Positions 44,221-56,790 are shown, counted from the stretch's first letter. The stretch is 64,000 nt of DNA from Priapulus caudatus (GCF_000485595.1 NW_014577177.1:477547-541546), one strand, 5' to 3'. Numbers and translations are program-made. Notes: generated by a model not told the origin, from the letters alone.

Positions 44221-45065
44221 CATCACATACTGGAGAACACATCGGTAATGTTCTCACCGATGCATCAGAAGAATGGAACATCAAGCGTCCCATACAAGCA
44301 ATGGAAAATCCTGTAGTTACTGATAACGCATCAAACATGGACATCGCCGTCCGTGAGGCAGGAATAGGACTGCACGTGAAATGTTTTGCGCATACCATTA
44401 CTCGCAACTCAGAGAGGATTGCAGACACCCGCAATGGAACGACTTCTGGGCCGTTTTAAGAGAATCATAAACTACTTTCATAGAAGTACATCAGCTGCAG
44501 CTCTGCTCAAAGAAAAACAAAAAATGCTGCAACTACCATTGTACAAGTTATTGATAGATGTCAGCACGCGCTGGAACAGTAGTTACGACATGATGCAGAG
44601 ATTCCTAGAGCAACAACCAGCAATCGTTTCACCAACGTTGCAGCAACCAACACTCCTCAGTCCAAAACTCAGAAAGGCATCCAAGGATATTTATACCCTG
44701 AAAGATGATGACATATCAAATGCAGAAGAAGCCATTGATTTGCTAAAGCCGCTGAAAACTATCACAGTGATACTTTGTGACGAATTAAGCTTCTTCCACG
44801 ATCTCATTGATTCATCCTCTACAGCACCAGATTCTCCAAACCATGACAGCAGTAAATAATGATTCACCTATGACGGTTCATTTGAAGACTGCCATCCGAA
44901 ATGACATCACGAAAAGGTATGCTGATCCAGATGTCATTGCACTGCTTCTGTTGTGTACCTGTTTGGATCCGAGGTTCCGTGCACTCACATATATTGATGA
45001 AGGGCTACGTGCTGAAGTCTATGTGACACTGAGAGTCAAGGCAATTGATTTGAACACAGAAAGCC

Positions 45066-45103
<38 letters not shown>

Positions 45104-45600
45104 GCTGTACATACCACATGTACCGCTGGAAGCTGGAGCAGATGTAACAGAATCTCATCATCCGATTTCGAACCATGAAGAATCAGATAATCAGGATCAA
45201 GCTGTTGCATCGTCTTCAACGTCGGACTTTCATGGTGATTCTGGTGATGGTCAACCAGCAAGGAAGAAATCTGCACTGGAATACTTATTTGGGAGTGGCT
45301 TACTGGTTACAGGCTTAGAGCAGCAGCAGTCAATGGAAAGGAAAGTCAACAACGAAATTCGTCGATATCGTTCAGAGCCACCAATTCCCATCAATAGTTC
45401 ACCATTAGATTGGCGGTCTACTCATCAACATGCCTTCCAATTACTAGCAAATGTTGCAAAAGCGTACCTGTCCATTCCCGCTACCTCGGTTCTAAGTGAA
45501 AGAGTCGTTTCCAGTGCTGGGGATGTGGTAACAGCACAAAGGTAGACGATAAGTCCTGAGCATGTAGACCAACTGGTCTTTCTCAGCAAAAATTGTGAAC
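44221..45600 (+). pseudogene. hAT-1 transposase (ZBED-type), copy 2
   Basis: SHTGEHIGNVLTDASEEWNI begins the remaining core; VTDNASNMDIAVREAG carries a catalytic aspartate, then LHVKCFAHTI. The reading then moves to 44386 (ERLLGRFKRIINYFHR, LLIDVSTRWNSSYDMM, LLKPLKTI) and 44807 (CLDPRFRALTYIDEG). A 13-unit CAA run (45065-45103) encodes glutamines. The dimerisation domain is at 45333-45545 (LDWRSTHQHAFQLLA, YLSIPATSVLSER, SSAGDVVTAQR), ended by a TAG where the family would continue TISPEHVDQLVFL. At least three frameshifts. The N-terminus is replaced by the hAT-type terminal motif at 44220. Confidence 0.85.
45065..45103 (+). repeat. (CAA)13 microsatellite in hAT-1
   Basis: Thirteen CAA units coding Q in the transposase frame. 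Confidence 0.95.
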
Positions 45601-46094
45601 TTCTGTAGGCCTACATAAGTTCACAATTTTTGCTTGAAGGGGTTGAAAGCTTAACTAAACTTAACTGTTACATGCTAAACTAAGTTTTGCATATATGTGA
45701 TTGAATAATTTCATCAGATCTCTATAGTTCACATGTAAATAAAGTTTATCTTAGTTAGATCCAAAATAGATATAGATATAGTTAGAAAAAAATGTAATCA
45801 GTGTAAGTATTTATAACTTATTTTGGATCTACCTGAGTTAATTTTTATTTACATGTAAGTTTTGCATATCTTGAAAGTTGAAACAAGACTGTTACTTGTT
45901 GCTATTTCATGCTTTATGACTAGTCAGTCTTTATAATTTACGTTTGTTTTTAATGTTGTTGCCTTTTTGACAACTTGCTCAATGCTCATTGCTGATTGTT
46001 CATTGTTCAAAGTGCAATGGATATTAGTTTGGGTTGTATGTACTATGTACTCAATTACTCATGGAGTCATGGTACTACTTTGTAGTCTTTATTT
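45601..46094 (+). repeat. hAT-1 3' untranslated sequence, first copy
   Basis: AT-rich, with an inverted pair ggtctttctcagcaaaaattgtgaacttctgtaggcct / aagttcacaatttttgcttg around 45590-45640 and AATAAA near 45738. Same as 47460-47924, interrupted at 46094 by repeat block F2. Confidence 0.75.
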
Positions 46095-47199
46095 TTTCCC
46101 AGACCCCCCGCATCGGATACATATTTCTGCAGTGGCACTTTTTGGGAGGCCACTACGGCCCTGCTAATAGGCTCCTCGTAGCTAGAGTACACGTGCTTGG
46201 AATCAGATACCGTGTAGCAACACTATGCTAGAGAGCCGCCACTGGAGTCACCATAGATCATAGCTACTCGAGAGAGAGAGCGAGAGAGAAGGAGAGGAGA
46301 GGCGAGGGGAGAGGAGGAGAGGTGAAGAGAGAGAGGAGAGGAGAGAGGAGAGAGGGGAACGGGAGGAGAGGAGGGGAGAAGAGAGAGAGAGAGGAGAGAG
46401 GAGAGGGGATAGAGGAGAAAGGAGAGGAGAGGATAGAGGAGTGGGGATAGGGGAGAGGGGAGAGAAAGGAGAGGAGAGAGAGAGAGACAGAGAGAGGAGA
46501 GTGTGTATACTAATTAGAGAAAATTTAAGAAATCAATACAACGATAAATAAATACATGAGAAAATACATTGTACAGGATAAATACATTTATTACGCAAAC
46601 TGTCAGAGAAACCAAGTGAGAAAATGCAAAATATAAAGCATCCTGGAGGTGTTGAGGGAGGGAGATAGGAGGACAGGGGAGGGAGGTGGGATTAGAGGGG
46701 GAGGGAGGCGGGAGGAAGACAAACCCCTGTACCACCCCCTCTTATTACTTATTCGGCATATTGCTGGAGTTATTTTACCAGTTAACTTTTCTCAATTTAT
46801 AACAGTTTAAAAAATTATGAAGATAACGTCGGCAGAAAAGGATGTTTAAGAGGCTGCATATCATCAAGGGATGATAACGACATGACCTGCATGCAAGGTT
46901 AAAATAAATGCTGTGTGTGCAGCAACAAGCCTTCCATTGCAGAGAGTGAAGGTAAAGTTTAAATTTCTTAATTAGGATTACACTGTAATTGATTTTTAAG
47001 AGCTGCTCTGTTACATCGTTCCAATGTGTGTGTGTGTAACGATAATGTAAGTCATGACTAATACCTTGTTAAGGATACTGTTAGGGTTAGGTGATTTTCG
47101 GTCGAAATTTCAATACCCACTTTATTTGATAGATCGCACCCATGGGCAGCTATGTATACGTAGAAATTATGTATGTAGCCTCCCAAACAATTCCAAATC
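46095..47199. repeat. repeat block F2 (hAT-2 end, GA tract, block G, terminal part)
   Basis: Starts inside the hAT-2 3' end (ccagaccccccgcatcgg), continues through the TIR end, GA tract and block G as at 40240-41028. It then adds 46882-47199, ending cctcccaaacaattccaaatct. The last part recurs inverted at 49250-49560 and forward at 55846-55892. Confidence 0.8.
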
Positions 47200-48305
47200 T
47201 AACGAAATTCGTCGATATCGTTCAGAGCCACCAATTCCCATCAATAGTTCACCATTAGATTGGCGGCCTACTCATCAACATGCCTTCCAATTACTAGCAA
47301 ATGTTGCAAAAGCGTACCTGTCCATTCCCGCTACCTCGGTTCCAAGTGAAAGTCTTTTCCAGTGCTGGGGATGTGGTAACAGCCCAAAGGTCGACGATAA
47401 GTCCTGAGCATGTAGACCAACTGGTCTTTCTCAGCAAAAATTGTGAACTTCTGTAGGCCTACAGAAGTTCACAATTTTTGCTTGAAGGGGTTGAAAGCTT
47501 AACTAAACTTAACCGTTACATGCTAAACTAAGTTTTGCATATATGTGATTGAATAATTTCATCCGATCTCTATAGTTCACATGTAAATAAAGTTTATCTC
47601 AGTTAGATCCAAAATAGATATAGATATAGTTAGAAAAAAATGTCATCAGTGTAAGTATTTATAACTTATTTTGGATCTACCTGATATAATTTTTATTTAC
47701 ATGTAAGTTTTGCATATCTTGAAAGTTGAAACAAGACTGTTACTTCATGCTTTATGACTAGTCAGTCTTTATAATTTACGTTTGTTTTTAATGACAACTT
47801 GCTCAATGCTCATTGCTGATTGTTTATTGTTCAAAGTGCAATGGATATTAGTTTGGGTTGTATGTACTATGTACTCAATTACTCATGGAGTCATGGTACT
47901 ACTTTGTAGTCTTTATTTTTTAGAACAGTATTACTTTGTTTACTTTGTTCATTGGTTAATGTTTATGTCTATCACACTCACTCACACAGTCCGTAGTGAC
48001 TAGTGAGTTGACATTGTTAGTTGGTGTTAACTTGACTTGCTCAATAAAGAATGTTCAACGTTCATTATATAAATTAACATACAAAACATATAGTGGTGAT
48101 TTTGGACTTTTATTATAATCACACACATTGTAGAAAATAATTAGGTGTTTTTTGTCTGACAAAAAAATGGTTGTTTTTATGGAAAAAATCGAATCGTGAA
48201 TCGAATCGTGATGCATGAATCGTGAATCGAATCGAATCGTGAATCGAATCGTGATGCATGAATCGTGAATCGAATCGAATCGTGGCACATGTGTATAGTT
48301 ACACC
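47200..48305 (+). pseudogene. hAT-1 C-terminal domain and 3' end, copy 3
   Basis: 47200-47407 repeats the dimerisation domain (LDWRPTHQHAFQLLA, YLSIPATSVPSESLFQC) with a short deletion that shifts frame after VPSES. The 3' region follows, then a tandem array, and the probable terminal repeat gtatagttacacctctag near 48290-48308 (reverse CTAGAGGTGTAACTATAC, hAT-like). It contains the only complete 3' end of hAT-1 in the window. Confidence 0.75.
48185..48292. repeat. ATCGAATCGTGA tandem array in hAT-1 end
   Basis: Two units of about 50 bp, each made of aatcgaatcgtg and gatgcatgaatcgtg sub-repeats, directly before the terminal motif. Typical of subterminal transposase-binding repeats in hAT elements, inferred. 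Confidence 0.8.
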
Positions 48306-48477
48306 TCTAGGCGTGCCCACTGTCACTGTACAGGAGCCACCAGCAGACGGTACTGCAGGAAAGAGCAAAGAGCCAACTTCATGGGCCCAATGTTGGGAAT
48401 TCTTGCAATTTCGCTATCGTGTCTAGCCTAGCCTAGCATAGGCATAAGAGATATGACAACATACAAGAGACTATGTT

Positions 48478-49222
48478 TTGTTTTGTTGCGTCCCTTCCAG
48501 ATTGTGCCTGTGTGCCCGCACAGTCATGGGAGATACGACAGCCACGCAAGGTACTGTCTTCGTGCCAACAGGAAGTATTGCAACAACTCAGTCCACATGG
48601 GCTCTGGCATTCACACTCGAGCTACGACCGATCATGGACTACATGAATGGCATCAACCAGCAATTACAGTATTTACTAAAGACACGTACATATAACACAT
48701 CTGACCTAAGCCTGCACCATTTTGAAAACACTATCGAAACATTTGTTGATGCGCATGCAAGTAATTTTCGTAAAAGCTACACGCGACTTGTTACGCGGGT
48801 CAAGGGACTTACTAGTATGTTTGCGCACCAGCGGACTACACGTTCTTTGCTCCCATTCATGGGAAAAATTCAGAAATTCCTCTTCGGAACAGCTGATCAA
48901 GATGATATCCAACACCTCCAATCAAGAATCTCCGAATTCCACCTGACACAGGACGGCTGGAAGATAGCCTCACGGTCGTTAACCTCACACATACACAAGT
49001 CCAAGTGAACAGGGCAACATTGAATGAACTTATTGACGATGCCAACACGTTACGGAGATTTCTGAACTGCGTCAACAATCAATTAAAAATACACGCAGTG
49101 ACTACAGAATATAGATTTGCTATGCTCGCGCAGCTCCAAACCACTATTAATTCTTTAATGATGGCGCTACAAGACGTTACACACGTCGTAACTAACCTTG
49201 AGCACGCACTCAGTGATCTGCT
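48478..49222 (+). pseudogene. Env/F-like glycoprotein gene of an LTR retrotransposon (5' and middle part)
   Basis: Reads VFVPTGSIATTQSTWALAFT, then ELRPIMDYMNG and a long helical stretch. RTTRSLLPFMGKIQKFLFGT follows (about 48831-48890): an R-x-x-R cleavage site followed at once by a hydrophobic segment and the FGT motif, as in baculovirus F-type Env proteins carried by some LTR retrotransposons. A frameshift near 48945 moves the reading to LEDSLTVVNLTHTQVQVN and a second helical region to ALSDLLAG (49215). The membrane anchor is missing; different repeat sequence starts near 49225-49250. An acceptor-like cttccag lies at 48494-48500. The Env tail at 27554 and 58234 may be the missing end of the same family. 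Confidence 0.5.
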
Positions 49223-49249
49223 AGCAGGAAAATTGTATATATCAATAGG

Positions 49250-49998
49250 ATTTGGAATTGTTTGGGAGGCTTACATACATAATTTCTACGTATACATAGC
49301 TGCCCATGCGTGCGATCTATCAAATAAAGTGAGGTATTTGAAATTCGACCGAAAATCACCGTAACCCTAACAGTATCCTTAACAAGGGTATTAGTCATGA
49401 CTTACATTTATCGTTACACACACACACATTGGAACGATGTAACAGAGCAGCCTCTTAAACAATCAAATTACAGTGGCTAATCCTAATAAGAAATTTAAAC
49501 TTTACCTTCACTCTCTGCCAATAGGAAGGCTTGCTTGCTCTGCACCACGCAGCCATTTATTGGTGTTAACCTTTGGCATGCCAGGTCATGTCGTGTTATC
49601 ATCCCTTGATTGATATGCAAGCCTGCTTAAAGCATCCTTTTCTGCCCGACGTTATCTTCATAATTTTTAAACTGTTATAAATTGACTGAAGTTAACTGGT
49701 AAATAACTCCATGCAATATGCCGAAATAAGTAATATGACTGGGTGGTTGGGTTACAGGGGTTTGTTTCCTCCGCTCCCATCCCCTCTTAATCCCACCTCC
49801 CTCCCCTTGTCCTCCTATCTCCCTCCTCAACACCTCCAGGCCCATGCTTTATATTTGCATTTTCCTCACTTGGTTTCCTTCTGAACAGTTTGCGTAATAA
49901 ATGTTATTTATCCTGTACAATGTATTTATTTCTCATGCTATTTATTTCTCGTTGTATTGATTATCTCTTTAATTTTCTCTTCTAATTAGTATACACAC

Positions 49999-50046
<48 letters not shown>

Positions 50047-50266
50047 TCCTCTACCTTTCCTCCCCTCGGTCCCTATCCCCTCTCCCTATCCTCTCTCCTC
50101 TCCCTACTCCTCTCTCCTCCTTCCTTCTCTCTCTCTTCTCCCTCCTCTCCTCCCGTCCCTCTCTCCTCTCCCCTCTCCTCTCTTCTTCTCTCTCCTCTCT
50201 CCCCTCGCCTCCTCTCCCTCTTCTCTCTCGCTTCTCTCTCGAGCTAGCGATGATTCTGATGTGACT
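49250..50266 (-). repeat. inverted repeat block R1 (terminal part, block G, CT tract)
   Basis: Reverse complement of 46262-47199, in order: terminal atttggaattgtttgggagg, block G (49605-49995), CT-rich tract (50000-50245). More diverged than F1 and F2 are from each other. Confidence 0.85.
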
Positions 50267-51640
50267 CAGTGGCGGCCTCTCTAGCATAGTGTTGGCTACG
50301 CGGTATCTAGATTCCAAGCACGTGTACTCTAGCTACGAGGGCTATTTGGGGGGGTCTGGGGGGTACTCCCCCCGAAAAAATTTTGACAATGTAGAACCTC
50401 GGAAATTTGCATTTCCTGCATTTTCAGGCTATGTTCGAAAGCAACCAATTCGTGATCATTTAAAAGGTCAATTTGTAATTTCAAAGCAGGGAATGTAGCT
50501 AAAGTCTGATGTTTTGACTAGTATATATGTGACAGTATAATGTTTTAAGTATCTAAAATATAATTATGAGTATGATAACTAATGAAACAATTATTTACAA
50601 AATGTATATACTATCAGTACTAATTAAAAAAAAATAAGTCTATTTCAATCTGCATTTATACTCTCACTACTGTACATCTGGTTATGTTTTTTGAGTTTTT
50701 GAATTTGAAATAGGCAATTGTCATATTAAAATACACATTGCAAGTCTTAGAGCACTGTATAACACCTCATAATTAATCAGTATGAATGTAATACCATGGA
50801 CAGTCAGTCAGATAACTTGTAATTTATTTTGCTTTTTTATTGATTCCAATTATCTTTTCTGCCGCGATGGCAACTTACACATTCTAAATTACATCCTGTT
50901 CATCTATCCCTTGTCTAACATGTCTCGGTGCACATGCTGACCATTGCATTGTTTGAGCCTTAAACTGGTTCGTGCTTGCCCTGGAGAAAGGATTTTACCC
51001 TAGCAAAGGCGCTGAAGGACCTTTCAGCTGACTGCCATTTCTTGCAGCATATTAGAGCAAATCTTTTTATGTTAGATTTTTCCTGTTTCTGCGATACAGC
51101 AAGTGAATGGGAGATGTTACCCACTTCCAACAGAATCCTTTGCGCATTTTGATGTCTACTGGATTTTGACTCCAGCTCAACATAATCAGTTCTGTTCTAG
51201 AGCATTCGCGGAATTGATGTCACTTCATACATTGTCTATGACTGATTTGAGTTCGTTCTGATTATGGCTCATCATGGCTGGCATTTATAAGAAGTGTTGC
51301 TAAATCCCTGTAGACTTTGTACCAGGCGGATCAAATCTTTTGCACAATGCCTATTGATAGCAAGATCCAGTGCCTCAAAATAGGTACTTTACTTTTGCTC
51401 TGTGTGATGCTTTTGTTGTGTATGTGTTATGTTGATCTTGTTCTCAATCGAGTGCGTGTTGGTAGTTTCTTGCGTCTTGCAGTTTCCTTTCTGGTATGAC
51501 CAGCCTCACATCCTTCTTTTTCTCCACCTTCTGGGAAACAGATCGAAGTCACGATAGTTTCGCAGTTTTCAGGACAGTTACTGTACGTAGCAGCTAGAGT
51601 TGTGACCCATCCATGCTGCCATCTTAGGTGCTCACCTGCA
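50267..51640 (-). pseudogene. hAT-2 transposase C-terminal exon, inverted copy
   Basis: Reverse complement of 39010-40394. The TIR-like end CAGTGGCGGCC is at 50267; the coding part runs from about 51640 to 50810 on the minus strand. Many indels (for example cttgcagcatattag in place of the SLTAFLA region, around 51040, and near 51200) break the frame that is intact in the forward copy. Confidence 0.8.
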
Positions 51641-51894
51641 AGGCTTTGATAAGTTGTCTGTGTTAATAGGTAATTCTAATTTAAATATGGTCTGGTTGTG
51701 ATTGTACAATTGTAAATCATATAAGTGATAATGTTCTTATAACCTTGTGATATGTTATAAACCCGTTCCGTTTGGTTCGGTTCGTGCTGCGGTGAGCTTG
51801 AAGGCAAGTCAGACTTCTCTCTGGTCTCTCGTGCGGCGTAAGACGAAGTCAGTAACGATTCACTTCACAATAATGATAAAACATATCTTTGGTA
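51641..51894 (-). repeat. hAT-2 intron-like sequence and LTR tail, inverted
   Basis: Reverse of 38758-39009, joined to the BEL-2 LTR. Confidence 0.6.
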
Positions 51895-52957
51895 ACAGAC
51901 TAGATGGCTTTATTCTACTCAGAGAATCACTAATACAGACTAGTAGAGCTACTGAGCCATGAAAACTGTAAATAACTTGTCTCTCCGATGCCTGGCCATT
52001 GCGATTTATATACTACTCAAATAAATCGTCCCTTCCCCCATGTCTGACGTATTACCGTTCGATTTATTGGTTTTATTTGAATGTTAAGATGCGTGCCAGC
52101 GACCACGATTTACTGAAACAGTTAAATAAACACAGATATAAGTACAGTATCACCAAACTTACATACTCGTCAATACATGATACATTAATCTGTACCAGAG
52201 AGCACTCTGAAAACAACTACTAAGTAAAGATGTATTAAACATTACCATACTCACACAACATGCTACGTCAATGTTCAAGACATTCTATGTTTTGCATATA
52301 TACCTCTTCACATCTGGACATAGCGTTACTGAAGGTAAGGGGAATAAAGCTTCTAACATGGAATAACACCCGACCGGCGTACTAACTGCATAAGCGGGGG
52401 GGGATTGAACATACATGTGATATACACTAGTAACTCAATATTTGGGCCATAAGACATCACTGAGAGACGTTTGGTGCATGTAACACATCCATTAATACAA
52501 ACTCTAGAAAACACAGGGCCAGCATCTAATACTTTACATTATCCGTACTTTTGGCGTCTACAATTACAACAATTCCCGTGCTAAAACTGAAACACAGCAC
52601 ACTGCTACACACTATGCGCATGCCTTTTATGCCCGCGAAATTGGAGCGCCGGCTCCCCATTTCATCCCACAGAAAAGTTCGAAAATACCTGCCGCGAACA
52701 GAGAATTGTCATGCCAACGAACATCTCAAAACAGGCGGTCACAATGTCACTCATGCGATTATTGTTAGCTTACCAACTTTAGTTACCAACACCATTCGAC
52801 ACAGTATAGCTCTAGAAATATATCACCTACTTCACAACTGATTGTCACTAGTAAACACGTTTTTCGCCGCCCGCCACAGGATGTCCGTCGGAGCCGACAA
52901 CTGATGACGTCACACACGCTTTGTCCGGGAAACTTAAAGTTACGAACGGCCCCAACT
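51895..52957 (-). repeat. BEL-2 LTR, inverted copy
   Basis: Reverse complement of 33783-34783 with more divergence. The LTR start (cccc-aact, from 52957) meets the polypurine tract (reverse: ccgtgtcccctaattg). Confidence 0.8.
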
Positions 52958-53269
52958 CCGTGTCCCCTAATTGTAATGCGAGTCGCGACACAATTACACA
53001 CTACGTTACAGTTCGATATCGTCAAAGCTAGACTAACACATTAGATTGTCACAACATATACACGTATCATGAAGTGGAACTATTTGTCCAACTGTCACTG
53101 AAAATATCGCCACAAATGCTACATTTATCAACACAACTCATTGATCATACTTCAACCAAAAACACAACAAGTAGCTGAAGTCTCTCTAACCGACATGTGC
53201 TCACAATCCCTACACCACACTGAGAATAAGTCAGTATCTATTGTCTAGACATATCCTATAATGTTACTT

Positions 53270-55604
53270 TCCATCTCTAGAATCAGACACAAGTTGTCAT
53301 CGAGCGCGTGGAATTTCGTCGACGTGGTGACCTTCACTTGACGCACAAACCACCTTTGGTCTGGGATTGTTATCCAGGGGATGACACCATGCGGCCAGGA
53401 ATTTCTAGGAGCATTGAATCACGCATCACAAACTACATCACCGACCTCAGATTTCTTTTCATGCTGCCACCATTATTTTGAGTTTCCTGGAAGTAGAAAA
53501 ACAAAAAAATACGTAAGATATTCCCGCCAAAACCATCGTTCTCTCCAAAATCCAATCAGCCATGTACTGCCCACCTGCCTCCATGACGCCTGGCCAGTAA
53601 TTATCCGTCTTACTGCAAGACTCGGGAGGCAAGATCGGGTTACGCTTCTATCAACAGCAATGATTGGGTGAAAGAGCCTCGAGGTCGTCATGTTGTTTCC
53701 GAGTTTCCTTGTAATGGGTCGGCCATTGAGTGTAGACTCGATTTCACACAGCACAGTTTGAAGTCCCTCGCGTCGAGGATTTGTTTCCCTGACGAAGCAC
53801 TGTTCATGAGCTGTCTAACCGAACCTAACTCATTCTTTTCCCATACACACCATGATGTGACTCCGCAGGTGGGTTAACACTGCCAATCGATGTTCCTTTG
53901 AAGCATTTTGGGCATGAATTCTGGAACACGTTCAATCGGGTAATAGCCCTAGCAAGTTCACGTCCGCCCCAACAACAGTTAGTACCGTGTCCTGACCGCC
54001 ATTCTGGTAACTTGCCCTCGCGACAATGACCCGGCGCAGGCATGTAATGTACGAGATCAGTGTCAAGGGACTGTCGCCAACTTCTAAATGCCACGCACGG
54101 CTCAGACGGCATGTGAAGATCACCCCCATCGTTTGACACGAGAACGCTTTTATTTCACTTCAAAAGCCCCAAAGTAGTCCACGCCGACTCTGTTGAAAAT
54201 GAGAGGTGCATCAGCGAACGGACACGGATCTTGGGGTGTAAGTCGGCCATCTTTTGTTCAGCCAACTTGCAGTCCTCGCTTTGTGCGGCGGCAGCCAACA
54301 CAGCTTTAGAAGATCACCCTTCTGGACAGCTTTATGGCTGCATTTATCAACCAGTATTTTCTCTCTTCAAATGAGCTAACATGTGGGTTTCTCCACTGTG
54401 GTTGCTCAAGTCGGCGTTAGTATCCTGTCTCAACAATATATCTGACATGGGCTGTTTTGGGCAGGATGACTGGATTTCTTCTCTCTGCGGGCATGTGTGG
54501 GCTTGTCGAGGAGCGCGTCCACCTTAGCTCGCAGCATCCCATCTCTAAGACCAGCGGCATCCAACTTTCTTGATGTGACTGCTGAGTTTCACACCACGCG
54601 CTCTCTGCTTCGAGAGTGCAATTATTTGCCCCAAGCCAAATGGTGTGGGTGTGGGTTGGTTGACACACATCTCAAGATAGCCCATTTCGGCCTCAATCGA
54701 TGGTCTTCAAAAACCGTAACACGCACCACTTTTGGAGTATTCCCACTGAAACACGCCTGTTCATCATTTTGTGTCTTTCGACGCAGATGTGTTTCGAATC
54801 TTAATGATCACGCGCTACATTCGGTTTAAGTGTGCTTACAGGAAAATGATATGTTGATGAGCTTGTCCCACGGCTGTGGTGACACTGCCTCGTCTGCAAC
54901 TACTTCTCCACCTTTGTAACTGTGTTTGGACCGTCACGTCTTCTGGGTGTCGCCAGATAGAACGTCGGTCGTCTCCCTGGTATACCTCCCGGCCCATTCA
55001 TCTTCTGCTGTCCCACAAAATTGCGGTCCACTTATCACTTCACTGCTTCCTGAGCAACGGCGGGGAGTTGATACCTTCTGGAGCCTGATCTGCCGGGTTA
55101 ACCCTTCGTGTTTTGACATTTAACGCCCACTGACAATGGGCTTCGACCCTCGTGGATCACGGCAATCCTGTTGGCAACAATACGCGCTGTGGAATGTGTG
55201 AATCTTGCGGTTGCGATTCTGTAATGTAACGCAACACGGTCATGCTGTCCGTCAAAACATAGATGCGACCAACAGTCACGTCCCTAGTTCGTCCTTCAAC
55301 CATTTTCTCCATTCGAACTGCTTTTAACTGGTGGCCGCCAGTCAGCTTCTAATCGCGTATAGGTGATTTGTTCAGTGGCGAATACTCGTGCATTTACCCA
55401 AAAAGGAAGAGCAATGAACTTTCCCTTCAGCAGGTTTTCCAGTCGCAAGTAGGTTGCTACACCATAGCGACTTCCACTTGCATCAGAAAAGTGATGTACC
55501 GAGCAGATGTCACTGATCCAAATTCTGCTGGTTTTCATCGCATCTGTCCACACGTGAACGACGAGAGCTTCTCAAGATCCTGTAACCATAGGACGCCATC
55601 GGGC
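53270..55604 (-). pseudogene. BEL-2 retrotransposon B: DUF5641, integrase and RNase H (inverted)
   Basis: Minus strand, same layout as 31208-33482. RNase H text is clearer here: ISDICSVHHFSDASGSRYGVATYLRLENL (55296-55553) and ITYTRLEAD. A region with STPRRCSGSSEVISGPQF lies near 55000-55119. In the integrase, MGVIFTCRLSRAWHLEV is near 54080-54129, and MLCEIESTLNGRPITRKLGNN near 53690-53754 is the ExxLNxRP(I/L)T block. Many stops. The 5' end reads gcccgatgg up to the N run at 55605, the same base at which copy A is truncated. Confidence 0.8.
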
Positions 55605-55845
55605 NNNNNNNNNNNNNNNNNNNNNNNNNNNNNNNNNNNNNNNNNNNNNNNNNNNNNNNNNNNNNNNNNNNNNNNNNNNNNNNNNNNNNNNNNNNNNNNN
55701 NNNNNNNNNNNNNNNNNNNNNNNNNNNNNNNNNNNNNNNNNNNNNNNNNNNNNNNNNNNNNNNNNNNNNNNNNNNNNNNNNNNNNNNNNNNNNNNNNNNN
55801 NNNNNNNNNNNNNNNNNNNNNNNNNNNNNNNNNNNNNNNNNNNNN
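55605..55845. other. assembly gap (241 N)
   Basis: Run of N separating BEL-2 B from the terminal part of the F2/R1 repeat. Confidence 1.
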
Positions 55846-55892
55846 TGTATACGTAGAAATTATGTATGTAGCCTCCCAAACAATTCCAAATC
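55846..55892 (+). repeat. terminal end of F2/R1 repeat
   Basis: tgtatacgtagaaattatg to caattccaaatct, as at 47150-47199. It marks one precise end of that repeat. Confidence 0.8.
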
Positions 55893-56790
55893 TCCGCATA
55901 AGTCAATTCTTAACACAGGCGTTTAATCAAGAAATTGAGAAAATTGCTAATGTCTCCATTGTTAGAAATGCTGAAGTTGCTGATTTTTCAAACGCTATTT
56001 CTTGAAACTTACCACACCGATTCCAAAATTTTTCGTTACGTTTCAATGCTAACATATCAAAGGAAAAGGCAGTGTTTCCCCTGCATTGACACGAACGAGG
56101 CGCGCCGCCTCGCTCAAATTCTCAGCCGCCACACAGAAATTTCTTCAATACGCCGCCTCACTGACATGTTAACAGTAGCTTAGAATGCACAAAATTCCAC
56201 CATTTTTTCTATAAAAAAAATTCCCCTGGGCCCAAGCCTCGACAAATTTGTAATTCTAGCATCATTATTCTGCATTTTTAAACATCAAAATCAACCATTT
56301 CTCTTTTATGCAGGCGTGGATCGGTAATAAAAATCGTCAGGTGAGTGGGAAGCGCTATGCCAGAAAGCCACCAAAGAAGGCAAACACAGGAAAGCACAGG
56401 ATATAATTTACTTTTTAAAGAGCAGGGTGAAAGTAAGTACACTTTGATGACGCATGCTTTTTGGCTATACAAATAAACATTTTCAATTTTTAAATAGAAA
56501 ACATTTGCAATGAGACAGTATACTTAATCACGTGTAATTAATCATTTTAATGAAGCACACTTAGGTAATTAATGCACTAGGATATCACATTCGTTTATAT
56601 GTATAACTCGAATGAGTACCTTTAGATGGGTTTACCTGCCCTTACATGCATCAATGTATGTAGTAACCAAACAGAAGAAGCCGCACATATAGAAAAATAC
56701 CATTTTCCTAGGTCACTATAGACCAAATGTATTTTTTAATGCAGATTCTGTTTGATAATAACCTGTGTAACAAACGTTTATGGTTTATTC
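55893..56790. other. non-coding, AT-rich
   Basis: No gene or repeat recognised apart from short frames. Probably intron or 5' flank of the DDE gene that follows. Confidence 0.4.

Noticed and set aside
48185-48295. CRISPR-like array
   Set aside because: No unique spacers; only two units with degenerate internal sub-repeats, in a eukaryotic transposon.
48055-48368. Minus-strand frames rich in D, S, I, R, H
   Set aside because: Translations of the ATCGAATCGTGA tandem array in the hAT-1 end.
50051-50317. Minus-strand frame rich in R, E and G
   Set aside because: GA/CT simple repeat artefact, found at three places.
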